This document shows positions 9,025 through 18,268 of a DNA stretch of 21,225 bases, one piece after another. Location of the stretch: contig BBXU01003082.1 of NCBI GenBank assembly GCA_001598975.1, positions 1 to 21,225 of the forward strand, given 5' to 3'. Source of the DNA: Parachlorella kessleri. Taxonomy: Eukaryota; Chlorophyta; Trebouxiophyceae; Chlorellales; Chlorellaceae. The number at the start of each line of letters is the position of its first letter. The stretch's first letter is position 1. The position numbers and the translations under genes are program-made. The notes beneath the pieces were generated by a model, which worked only from the letters and a program-made list of their open reading frames with translations, made no database searches and was not told the origin of the DNA.

Positions 9025-10844
9025 ATGGGAAAGAGCAGGGGCAGAGGCAGGGGCAGGGGAGGGCGAGGCAGGGGCAGGGCCGAGGAGGGAGGTGACGACG
9101 AGCTGGACTACAAGCCAGAGCGTGCAGGTGGTGCGTGTCCACGCTGGGTCTGAGGAAACGGAGGACATGCATCATGGGCAGGCGCCATCAGTGCGCGTGT
9201 TTCCGGTGGCTGACTCGACTATCTTGTCGGTGGCCGCGCTAGGCTGCCAGAACACTTCCACTGTTGCGGCTTATGCAGCCTGCTCTCGCACACTGGGCGC
9301 AGAGGCCCTTACTTGACACTGTACCCAGCAACGGTGGGGGTCTCGGTACCTACCCAACTTGAAGAACGTATAGTAAAGTTGTTGCTGTGATGCTGCAGGT
9401 GGCCAGTCAGCCACAGCAGGGCTGCTACCTCCCAGCGATAGTGAGGATGAGGAGGACAGTGAAGGGGAGAAGCCCAAGCCGCAGCCCAAGCGCGGGCAGG
9501 TAGCCTTCAGTGTTTGAGTCCTGGCAGCGTTTGTTTCTCCTTACAGTTTATAGCTGAAGGCACTGGCTGCCTACCACCTATTTCTGCCTACTCTGAGCCT
9601 CGTGCTGTATTGGGGCATGCCTAACCCTTTGCCTTGTCCTCGTGCCTGTTGGGGTTGCAGAGTGCCACGGCTGGTGAGCTGCCGCCTAGCGACTCGGAGG
9701 ATGAGGATGAGGACAGTGAAGGTGTGGAGGCATTGGAGGGTTGGTTGCTGCCCGGGGTTGAAATGTCAACAGATCAGTGAGCAGCGCAGACGAGTGGGGC
9801 GCATTCTAGGCCAACCGACACCCAGGTTGCCCTTTGGCACCTCGTCTGCTCCCCAGACTGCACACACTGGTGGCCATCTTGGCGCAGTTGAAGTCTAGCC
9901 TGCGTACTAGGGTGTATGTATGAATCATGCTCACTGGGTGCTGGCAGCCGTTGCCAACTGTCCTGCAGCAGAGCTTTGGAAGGCCCTAGCACCAGAAGCT
10001 GCCATATGCATGGGATGCAGAAGATGAGAGCGAAGAAGAGGAGGAGCCTAAGAAGGCAGCACCTGTCCCAGTAGCGCCCCGGAGGTGCGGTTCTATGGAC
10101 ACATAAGCTATCTGTGGCGTACATGCTTGCTTAATCTTTTGTGCTGGTTAACGTCCTATTGCAGCAAGGCCGTACAGTAGAGGCTTATGCCTTTCTGCTG
10201 AGTCCTGGGGTTTGTGTGGACCAATGCAAGGGCGGCAGCTTGGCTAGGGGATTCCTGGCAAGGGGATTTACTTCAGGGTACAGCTCTCTGTGTGGAGGGA
10301 AGGGCGCAGCTTTTGCGAAGCAGCATAGCACGGGCTGTGTTTTGGTAGGAAGCCTGCCGACCTGCTTGCAATGCTAATGCATACAGCAGGTAGCGGGAAA
10401 AGGGAGATTCCAGCGGTGACAGTCATCGCTTCTGCATCCTGCCTGCAGGAAGAAAGGAGAAGAGGAAGTGGATCCTGAGCAGATGCGAGCTGATATGGAG
10501 CGGCTGGCGCTGATCCGAAAGAAGAGGTGTGGCTGCCAGCCACAAGTAGCTCATGCGCGGGGGTGTCGTGCAGGGGTGCGAGCAGGAGCAGAGTGGCATG
10601 TCCTAGACCAGCAGGCAGGAGGGCTAGCTGGAGGACATTGTGGCGTGCAAGCTATTGTTGCGCCCTGGTGGGCCATGCTGGGAGCCCCACAGCAGTGTGG
10701 TCAGTACTGGGCATAGCTTTGCACTGCGGAATGCTTTCATATGATACGAGTGCACGGCTTTGCAGGGAGGAGGACCGGCTGAAGCGCATACAGGAGGAGG
10801 GCTTTGACCGCTATGCACCCCCTGGCGACGCCAACCGACGGTAA
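9025..10844 (+). CDS. PDAP1: PDAP1/PP28 homologue (28 kDa heat- and acid-stable phosphoprotein family), 167 aa, complete
   Basis: Six exons: 9025-9127, 9399-9499, 9661-9739, 10021-10084, 10449-10526 and 10766-10844; all phases agree and the total is 504 nt. The order is family-typical: a basic Arg/Gly-rich start (MGKSRGRGRGRGGRGRGR), acidic serine clusters (SDSEDEEDSEGE, SDSEDEDEDSEGVEALE, DESEEEEEPKK), then the diagnostic helix RADMERLALIRKKREEDRLKR. Human PDAP1 is 181 aa, so length fits. The acidic serines suit casein kinase 2, the kinase known for this family; the animal protein was described as PDGF-A-associated, which cannot apply in an alga. Exons 2 and 3 encode near-duplicate segments (SATAG-LPPSDSEDE). 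The VENPN-like block of animal proteins is missing or replaced. The C-terminus (FDRYAPPGDANRR) is shorter than in animals. Confidence 0.9.
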
Positions 10845-11483
10845 GCCGGCACCAAGCATTGGCACCGCGGAGGGGAGGCGGCGGTCGTCCAGGGGTGGTT
10901 GAAGCTTGGGCAGCAGATGGGAGGGGGGGCGGGGCCTGTAGTGGACGGGCCGTGGGACGTGCTGGCCCGGGCTCACTGTTCGCTGTGGCGGAGCAACTGC
11001 AAAGGGTCAGCGTGCCAAGAGGCTGTGGATGTGCTTGCTGTGCTGGGCGGCTTGGTATCTGCCAGGCTGGGACACACAAAGGAAGCGCCCTAGGAGTGGT
11101 AGGGTAACCCGTGTGGCCTGCTCATGTGCTGCACTGCAGCCCAGTCATTGCCTTGCACCGCCCAAGGAGCATGCCAGCCTTGAGTTCATTTGTTGGTGGT
11201 GGCAAGGAATGCGACCAGAGAAGGGATACGGTGGAATATACTGCCAGGGCTGGCAGCAGGTATGCTGTCAAATTCATTCTCCTCAAGCTTGGGCCCCTTC
11301 TGTGTGTCCCTGGAATGTTATTGCCTGCAGGTCAGATGCGGTACCCAATGACCACCCCTCTCGGAAGGCAGCGGCTTGATGTCAAGGCACAGGGTCGCGT
11401 TTATGGGGAGGCGACCGACGTATGCCTACCACACTTGGCGCCCCTGGATGTGCAGGCGTCAGCATTGCTGGCTGTATATTACA
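10845..11483. other. Non-coding region after PDAP1
   Basis: No recognisable exon on either strand. The first part is G-rich (a seven-G run near 10922) and is probably 3' UTR of PDAP1. The nearest plus-strand TGTAA motifs are far downstream, at 12161 and 12231, beyond a repeat insertion, so the real transcript end is unclear. Confidence 0.45.
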
Positions 11484-11505
11484 TCATGGGTGGCAGATTG
11501 CTGCA

Positions 11506-11732
11506 GTTGTTAGGATACTATTAGCATGGGTGGCAGATAGTGCGAACAGGGAGTGAGTTAAGCTGGACTGACAGGGCTGGATGCAGAATGTGCCTGAGTC
11601 TTGCCTGAGTGCTGATCCAGTAGTTCTCTCCCCGAGAAAAGCTAAGGCCACTGGGAGAGGAGGGGCAGCTGAACTGAAGCAGGGGCAGCTGAGAACAAGG
11701 GCAAGCCTGAACTAATGTTGTTAGGATACTAT
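11506..11732 (-). mobile_element. SINE-like insertion flanked by a 16-bp target-site duplication
   Basis: The segment 11522-11716 is bounded by two perfect copies of GTTGTTAGGATACTAT at 11506-11521 and 11717-11732. The half next to 11522, read on the minus strand, matches the copy at 20581-20693 over about 112 bp with three substitutions by my count, including the shared 3' end CCACCCATGCTAAT. No open frame, inverted terminal repeats or long A tail is seen. A 16-bp direct duplication around a roughly 195-bp non-coding unit fits retroposition by a LINE-type machinery. A clear pol III A/B box pair was not found. A further tail fragment (ATGGGTGGCAGAT) lies just outside, at 11486-11498. Confidence 0.75.
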
Positions 11733-12480
11733 GCTTATAAAGCAAACCTACGCCCGCAGAGCCCATGGCACGCATGCACCACAGCCCCAAGTCCAGCCCC
11801 GGCTGATACACTAGCTGGGCGGCTCGGAGCAGCCCCCAATTTGCGGACTCGAGCAGTGCCATATCCATGAAACGGGGGAGCTAGAGCGCTTTACATATAG
11901 AGCTTTCTATTGAGGGCCTTGTGATGTGGAAGTGGTGACCAGCTGGCAGCACTCGTGGTGTGCAGGCCATGAACCCGGTCACCTTCAGTGTGTCAACCCA
12001 AGCTGGGTTTCAAATACCCAACGTTGTTGCGATGTGCACGGGATCCATTGATTCAGCCGGCAGCAATCGGAAGCGACTGCCAGCCTAGTAGCAGCCTGGT
12101 CCAGAGATCATTCTTAGGTGTGACAAGCTTATGACCGACTCGCAAGGGGTGGCGTAAAGCTGTAAGATTGACTAGAATCCACAAAGCCGGGCGTACCACT
12201 CTCTGACCTGTGATCCATGTATAATGCGCTTGTAAGTGCATTTCATATCATCCCGTACTGCTGCGCCCTGTATGATGCCTTAGGGCCGGAAGCCAGACAC
12301 CTCTAGAAGGGCATGAGGCAGGCGCACACCCTTGCTACAGTATCAGACATGTGCCAGGGCAACAAACCCCATCAGGATTTGCAGGACCAAGCAGGCTATC
12401 CGACCTGCAGTGCATGCCAAGCTTTTCTTGGCGAGGCTTGTCGATTCTACCCTCTTAGGCTGGACCCTGAGCAAACTTGC
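11733..12480. other. Intergenic stretch without recognisable gene
   Basis: I see no exon with a known domain. It contains a TATAAAG at about 11735-11741, with no identifiable gene following, and TGTAA motifs at 12161 and 12231 that could end a long PDAP1 transcript. Nothing else stands out. Confidence 0.4.
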
Positions 12481-12775
12481 CGGGGAGAGACCTACAGGCT
12501 CAGATCTCAGGCAAGACACGGAGCATAACGGCATACGCCCCTGTCAGCCCAGTATACCCCCTCTCTGATCGCATTACCTGCCACCCTCAATAAACTTGCA
12601 TCCAGCCCTGTCGATGCAAATCACCCTCAATCCTCGGTTCGCACTAACTGCGACCATAAACAGTTACTACTAGACCAGAACTCCGGCAGGACCCAGGAGC
12701 ACACTTGCAACCAGCCCAGTCACTACAGCTATACCCCATCCCTCTGCGGCACCTGCCACCCTTACCATTAAACCG
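12481..12775 (+). repeat. SINE-like repeat copy followed by two further tail-like units
   Basis: The stretch 12481-12596 matches the family from its GGGGAGAGA-CTAC block through ATCTCAGGCAAGAC to the tail CTGCCACCCTCAATAAA. Two more diverged tail units follow head to tail: about 12597-12661 (GCATCCAGCCCTGTC, GGTTCGCACTAACTGC) and about 12697-12775 (GCAACCAGCCCAGTC, GCACCTGCCACCCTTA). Such tail arrays suggest repeated insertion or slippage within the family. Confidence 0.55.
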
Positions 12776-13411
12776 TTACCTTCCCCCCAGTTTTGAGTTG
12801 TCTGCAGTTGTCTGCACCAACAGATCCTCTCAAAGCTGCACCAACGAGTCAGAGTTCCAAAGAGGGTGCTAGGGAATAGCCTGCATATGCTGTGCAAGGG
12901 ACCCAACACACAAGTGTGGCAGGTGGTTTGCATCGCTGCCACCTGCTGGGCTGCCTCGCCCAAAATCGGTGGGACGGACACCAAATCTCAGCTGTGGCTC
13001 CTTCTGTCCAGTGCGAGCGTTACACAACTGAAACGTTCGCTCGCTTCACCCAAGCACAAGGCATGCACCCGAGAGCGAAACTTTACGGCAGCAACCGGGC
13101 TAACACCTTATAAAGGGTCCTTTGCTCGGGTGGAATAATCTTGCTCTGGATGATCTTGACAACAGCCGGATCGACCCAAGATACATATATAGCGGGAGAA
13201 GATACTGTTTCCCGCAAATCCTGTAAAGTCGCCGGGCTTTTCCAAAGCGGGGGTGTCTTCCAAGACGAGCGTTTGCGTCACATAACAGCACACAGCGTGG
13301 GTTCGTGTTTCGCCAGCGTTACCCGTAGACTGGTCGTGCCCCGTCATGACCTTTTGGTCGACTTGAGCTACCACACGCGCTGCGCCTCTCTCTCAGCTAG
13401 TGCCCGGTATC
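12776..13411 (+). promoter_or_regulatory. Promoter and 5' UTR region of the RR-TZF gene
   Basis: A good TATA box (TATAAAG, 13109-13115) lies about 300 bp before the ATG at 13412, which would give a 5' UTR of roughly 270 nt. About 65-95 bp upstream of the TATA box, GCGAGCG (13013-13019) and CGCTCGC (13038-13044) form a 7-bp inverted repeat with an 18-nt loop. Assignment to this gene is by position only. Confidence 0.5.
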
Positions 13412-16400
13412 ATGGCTTACCTTATGGCACAGGCCCTGCAGCCGGGGTATGAAGAGGTGGGTTGTGCTCATTTGAGTGGCTCCGGTGCGGGGGCTCGTTT
13501 GTCACATGGTGGGGTCCCTGCTGCTAGTCCCTAGCATGTCAGCTCAGCTACCGGCTCTGCAGCCGCTCCCTGGTGCCGCCGGCAGCTCGTATGTTGCTGC
13601 AAGATCCCTGCCGTTCCCCGCCGCGGCCCCGCTGTTGCTCATGAGAGGCTTAGCTGCGAGTAGAAGCTGGGCAGCTGCTGGGAGGTGCTTATGGCATACA
13701 GCGCCCGTGCAGGTGGGTGACCTTGACGATGTGTCTGTTTTGCAGGACATGTTCTCTGGTGAAGCCGCACTGGCAGCGGCAGTGGGCCTTAACAGCGCAG
13801 ATGAGACTCTGCCTTACAGCACGGCAGAACTGAATGCGCCGGAGTACTCAACAGACGACTTTAGGATGTTTAGCTTCAAGGTGGGTTGGCAGCGCTGGGG
13901 GCGGAATAGTTGGGGTATGTGAAGCCTGTTGTGTGTAACTGTGGCTGGGCCAGGGTACTTGCAGTCTTGCGTCCCTCTTGCCTGCCTGAAGTCCTTGTCT
14001 CAGCAACAACTAGTGCTTGCTGCTGCAGGTCGCCCGCTGTAGCAAGCGGTACGTGCACGACTGGCGCGCGTGCCCGTTTGCGCACCCAACAGAGAACGCC
14101 CGCCGCCGCGACCCGCGCCTGCACAAGTACCTGCCGGTGCCGTGCCCCGAGTACAAACGCGGCATCTGCTTCAGGTGGGGTCCACCACACCACCTTAGGC
14201 GGCGCAGTCAGTAATGCGATGCTGGCAAGGGGTTGTCCCACCCAGTGCTGCTCCCAGGCTGCGGGCTTTTGTACGCCCAGGTGTACGGAGGATCTGGCCT
14301 GCGCTTGTGTGCCTGCGTCTGCCTCTCTATTGCAACGGCCTGCTCGGCAGCTCATTAGGGTGCTACGCTGCCTGACAGTGGTTGCGCCCGCTGTGCTGCA
14401 GGGGTGATGCCTGCCCCTACTCGCATGGTGTGTACGAGTGCTGGCTGCACCCAGCCAAGTACCGCACCCAGCTGTGCAAGGAGGGGCCCCACTGCCGCCG
14501 CCCCGTCTGTTTCTTTGCACACTCGGTACTGGACCTGCGCCAGCCCTCCCACGTCTGGGATGGCAATAGCTACGAGGTGAGCCACTGCTTGGAATGCGAC
14601 TAGGCTCTTTTGCGCGCACATCACCCAGCTAGTTTGTGTGGCCTGCTTGTTGCGCATGCGCCCAGCCTAGCTGCACCAGCCTAGCTGCTTCAGCCAGACC
14701 GTCTGCCACTCCTTTGCAGTGCGCCTTAGGAAGGGCAGCTCGTAACCCCATCCGCTCTTTTGCCGTGCAGCAGCCGCAGAAGACGGCGGCAGCTGCGCTC
14801 CTGCAGGCCGCTGCGGCAGCGCCGGCCTGCCGCACCGGCAGCGGCAGCAACGCCTCGCTGCTGCAGCAGCTGGCCAAGCAGTCATCGGCGGAGGAGGCGA
14901 TGAACAACAGCGGCGGCAACGGCGGCGGCGCGCTGGCGTCGGCAGGCAGCGAGGGGTCACTGTCTGGCAGCGGCCGCAACGGCGGCGGCAGCAGCAGCGC
15001 GGGCCCCTCATCGCCGCACGGCTCTGTGGAGGCTGACGGCCGGAACAGCAGCCCTCCGGCCATGGCTAGGGATGTGCAGGCCGCCGGCGCGCAGGCCAAC
15101 GGCGCATGGTGAGTTGGGCGTGGCGTGGCCAGGGCTTGTGCGCCTTCACGTGATGCATGAAGCAGCTGATCAAGCGGCTTGGGTTTGGTAACGGATGCGG
15201 AGTGGTGCCTCCAAGGAGTGCCTGCGTGGCGCTACCTGGCAACCAAGCATAGCAGGTGGCAGGGTAGTCATGCCGTGCTGGACTGCCCTGGTAAGATGGC
15301 TTTTTGGTAGTGCGCCGGCTGGTCTCATGTCTCGGCTGGTTTAATCTCTCACACTGGCTCCCTTGTGCAGGACGCCCGCATCCCAGAATGGGCTGGCCAT
15401 GGGGGAGCGCAGCGGCTCTGGCGAGGCCTCCCCCTCCACCCCTTCCCGGGCCACCTCTGGCGACATCCCCGCCCGCCCCTCGGCCGAGGCCAGCGCCGCC
15501 GCGGCCCTGGCCGCCGCCCCCGCGGACCTCTCTGCGCTGGCAAACCTGGTGGCACTGGCCCAGCCCGCGCCCGCGCCGGCGCCGGCGCCCCGCGGCGGGC
15601 TGCCGCCCCGCCACTCCATCGACGTGGGTGCCCTGGCTGTCAGCAATGGCCGCAACGGCATGGCCCCGGCTCCATGGCCGGCGTGGCCGCCGGGCTGTCG
15701 CCGCAGCCGGCGGCGCGCATGTCGTTTGACGTGCCGGCCGGCGGCGCCCCAGGGCAGGGCCCCCAGAACCACCGCATGTCACTGGATAGCCTGATCCAGA
15801 CCAGGTCCACAGGTGGGCGCTGCTGACATTGATGTTGCCCGGCTCTCTCTTTATTTTTGCTGATGTGGCTTGCTTGTACCATTTACAGATTTACTGGGCG
15901 GGCTACTGGCCAACTTCGCCACCAAGTTCCCCTGCCAGTCTCTGTTCAGTCGCTCTGGTTGCGTAATGAACTTTTGTTGTTTCTTGGAAATGCCTGGGGC
16001 CCTATGTTGTTGCTATTCGAGACTGAGCGTTGCAGCCGCGTGTGCCTTGCTGCTGTGCAGGCCCCAATGGAGCCCCCTGGGCCCCTGCCCTGCAAGACCT
16101 CCAGGGAGGGTCCTCCGCCCCCCGCATGTCCAACGCTGGTGAGTGCCTTGCCCATTTGGCGGCTTGGCGCACCCTCCTGGCATCTCACCTAGGAGTTGTG
16201 CGTGTGCCGTTGCATGCAGCAGCAGTTGTTGGTCAAACCGTCCCCAATACGTACCCAAGCATGTGTCCTTTTGTGGTAGTATCGCAAAGGGTTCGCCAAC
16301 CCGCCTGCATGCCTTGTGCTGGCTTGCTCGCTCTCCAGCCACCTCACCTTTGACCTACATTTCCGTGGTAGAAGGCCAGCCTGCTGTGCACTACGTCCCT

Positions 16401-18268
16401 GTGGATCAGTGACCCCTCGCCCATGAGTATATGCTCAATGGTTTGTCCCCCATCCCTGCCTGCTGCAGTTGCCCGAAAGCTGGGCCTGGCCCCCCAGCGC
16501 ACCTCCAACGAGGCGCGCATGGCCAAGCTGCGCAGCGGCGTCGGGCTGGCCACGCCGCCGCGCAACTCGCTGGACGGGCTGCTGCAGGCGCTGAACACGC
16601 ACAACGGCCGCGCCTCGCTGGAGCAGCAGATGGTCAACCAGCAGATGCTGGCAGCGGCAGGTGGGCGGGCGGGGTTTGTGTGTGTGGGTGGGGGGGGGGG
16701 GGGGAGGCAGCCTGCTGTCGCGGTTGGTGGGGGACTGTGATGACTGTCAACCCTGCTACCGCTGGCAGCTGGCAGCTTTGCTTGCTGCCGTATGTGATTT
16801 GGTGCTCAACAAGGGCTGCTAGAGATGCCTTGCGATTGCACCCATCGCACATATTGTTGCGAGCCGTGCACCCTTGGGGTATTGCCGCCCTACGGTGGCT
16901 ACCCCTTCTCTTTGCTGATCCTGTACTGCCCTACCCCTTGGCGGCCACTGACATGCTCGCTACGCTGCCGTGCCTGCCCTTGACGGCTGCTAACGTGCCC
17001 TATGCTGCCGCCCTGCTCTTGACGGCTGCTGACATGCTCAACGCTGCTGTCCTGCCCTTGACGGCTGCTGACATGCTCAACGCTGCCGTCCCTGCCGCAG
17101 GCCTCCAGGCCCAGATGAACAGCGCCGCTGCTGTGATGGGCGCCGGCGGCTACATGGCCGCGCCCTACCCAGGTGCCGCGGGGCCCGGCTACCACATGGC
17201 CGCGCCCGACCCCAGCATGGGGGGCATCAACCCCGCCCTGCTCACCGTGGTGGCGGCGCAGATGGGCAACACAGGTGGGTGGAGTTCTGTTTAGTGCAGC
17301 CCAGCTCCCGCTCCCTGTTGGCACTGCCTGCCACCCCTACTAGTTGCAGGTGGGCGGCCGGCCGGCCGGCTGCCGCCCTCGTGCTGCCTCCACTGTCGGT
17401 AGATGTGTAGAGTGTTGGCTCTGGGAGTGGCATGCTGCCTGTGCAAGCCTTGGTGCCCTGCTTGTTGCCAGTGGGATCCAGCTGGGTGATGGCATTGGTG
17501 GGTTGTTGGCCAAGGAGTCGCTGCGGGGTGCCAAGGGAGGGCTGCTGGGCGGTGTTGTGGCACAATGCTGACCTGCCTCCCACCTGCCTTACCTGGCTGC
17601 AGTGCCGGCCCCCATGCCCGCGCCCCAGGCCATGCCGCCCCAGAACGCGGCGACCATGGCTGCGCTGATGGACCAGCTGAACGGCTGGAACCTGAACGGC
17701 GGCATGCAGCACGTGCCGCAGCATGGCCCAGCGGGCTATGCGGGCATGGGCCACATGCCGGGCAGGGCGTCCTACGACAGCGGCGCGGGGATGCAGCAGC
17801 CGTCTGCTGCCGCCGCCGCCGCCTTCATGGCGCAGCAGGTGAGCAGGGCGGGTTGTAGGGGCAAAGCGGCAGGGACGAAGCGGCGGGCTGGCCTCTGGCT
17901 GGAGGCCTTGGGTAGGGGCAGTGGAAGGCTGTGCTTGGTGCTTTTTGTTTTGCGGGAGGCTTAAGGATCCAGTGTGTAAATGGTGGATGCCGGGTCGCTT
18001 CAAGGGGACGCAGGCTGGCCTTGCCTTCAGTGCTCAGTTTCAAGTGTACCAGCCCTTGTGTTTCCCAAACCCCGCACCTAGACCTAGCTTCACCGCCGTT
18101 CCTGATCCTCTCAATCCTGAACGTCGCTGCCGCTGCCCTCTTGCGCAGGCGCAGCAGCCCTCCACCTCTGCCCCCTTCTACCTGCCCAGCGAGCTGGAAT
18201 CGATGATGAACAATGGGGAGCTGGTGCAGCCCATCGGTGCGGGCCAGGGCAGGGGCCGCGGCGAGTAG
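13412..18268 (+). CDS. RR-TZF family tandem CCCH zinc-finger protein, about 688 aa
   Basis: Exons: 13412-13456, 13746-13880, 14029-14174, 14402-14576, 14771-15108, 15371-15623, 15707-15812, 15889-15957, 16061-16138, 16469-16660, 17101-17274, 17603-17838 and 18149-18268. The N-terminal quarter is the plant-type arginine-rich tandem zinc finger: FRMFSFKVARC, HDWRACPFAHP, ARRRDPR, then two fingers with exact family spacing, C-x7-C-x5-C-x3-H, a 16-residue linker (GVYECWLHPAKYRTQL), and C-x5-C-x4-C-x3-H. Plant relatives bind AU-rich RNA, promote mRNA decay or repression in cytoplasmic granules, and act in stress and hormone responses. The rest is low-complexity Ala/Gly/Ser/Gln/Met sequence with repeated R-x-S-hydrophobic-D/E motifs, ending GQGRGRGE. 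Without the 83-nt intron 15624-15706 the frame breaks. An ATG at 13536 in open frame with exon 2 is a possible alternative start. Ankyrin repeats of some plant members are absent. Confidence 0.9.
16950..17100 (+). repeat. 39-bp tandem repeat ending at a splice acceptor of the RR-TZF gene
   Basis: Four units: 16950-16991 (42 bp), 16992-17030, 17031-17069 (39 bp each) and a partial 17070-17100. The best-matching part is GACATGCTCAACGCTGC followed by CTTGACGGCTGCT. The last unit ends in CCTGCCGCAG, which is the acceptor of exon 17101. The array is intronic in the model, yet its units are multiples of three and open in the exon's frame, encoding LPLTAADMLNAAV-like repeats. Confidence 0.85.
17290..17340 (+). 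repeat. SINE-like repeat tail fragment in an RR-TZF intron
   Basis: The blocks CAGCCCAGCTC, CTCCCTGTTGGCACT and CCTGCCACCC match the family tail at 20640-20690 with a few substitutions. It lies 16 bp into the intron 17275-17602. Confidence 0.5.

Noticed and set aside
11522..11632. Short peptide-like frame shared by the repeat copies at 11521 and 20697
   Set aside because: The match reflects DNA repeat identity; the frame is not preserved in the other copies, so the element is judged non-coding.
13876..14619. 247-codon minus-strand open frame
   Set aside because: Antisense to the zinc-finger exons, whose Cys/His spacing on the plus strand is decisive.
15624..15643. A 20-nt GT-AG segment that would also restore the TZF frame
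   Set aside because: Far too short for a spliceosomal intron; the 83-nt alternative is workable.
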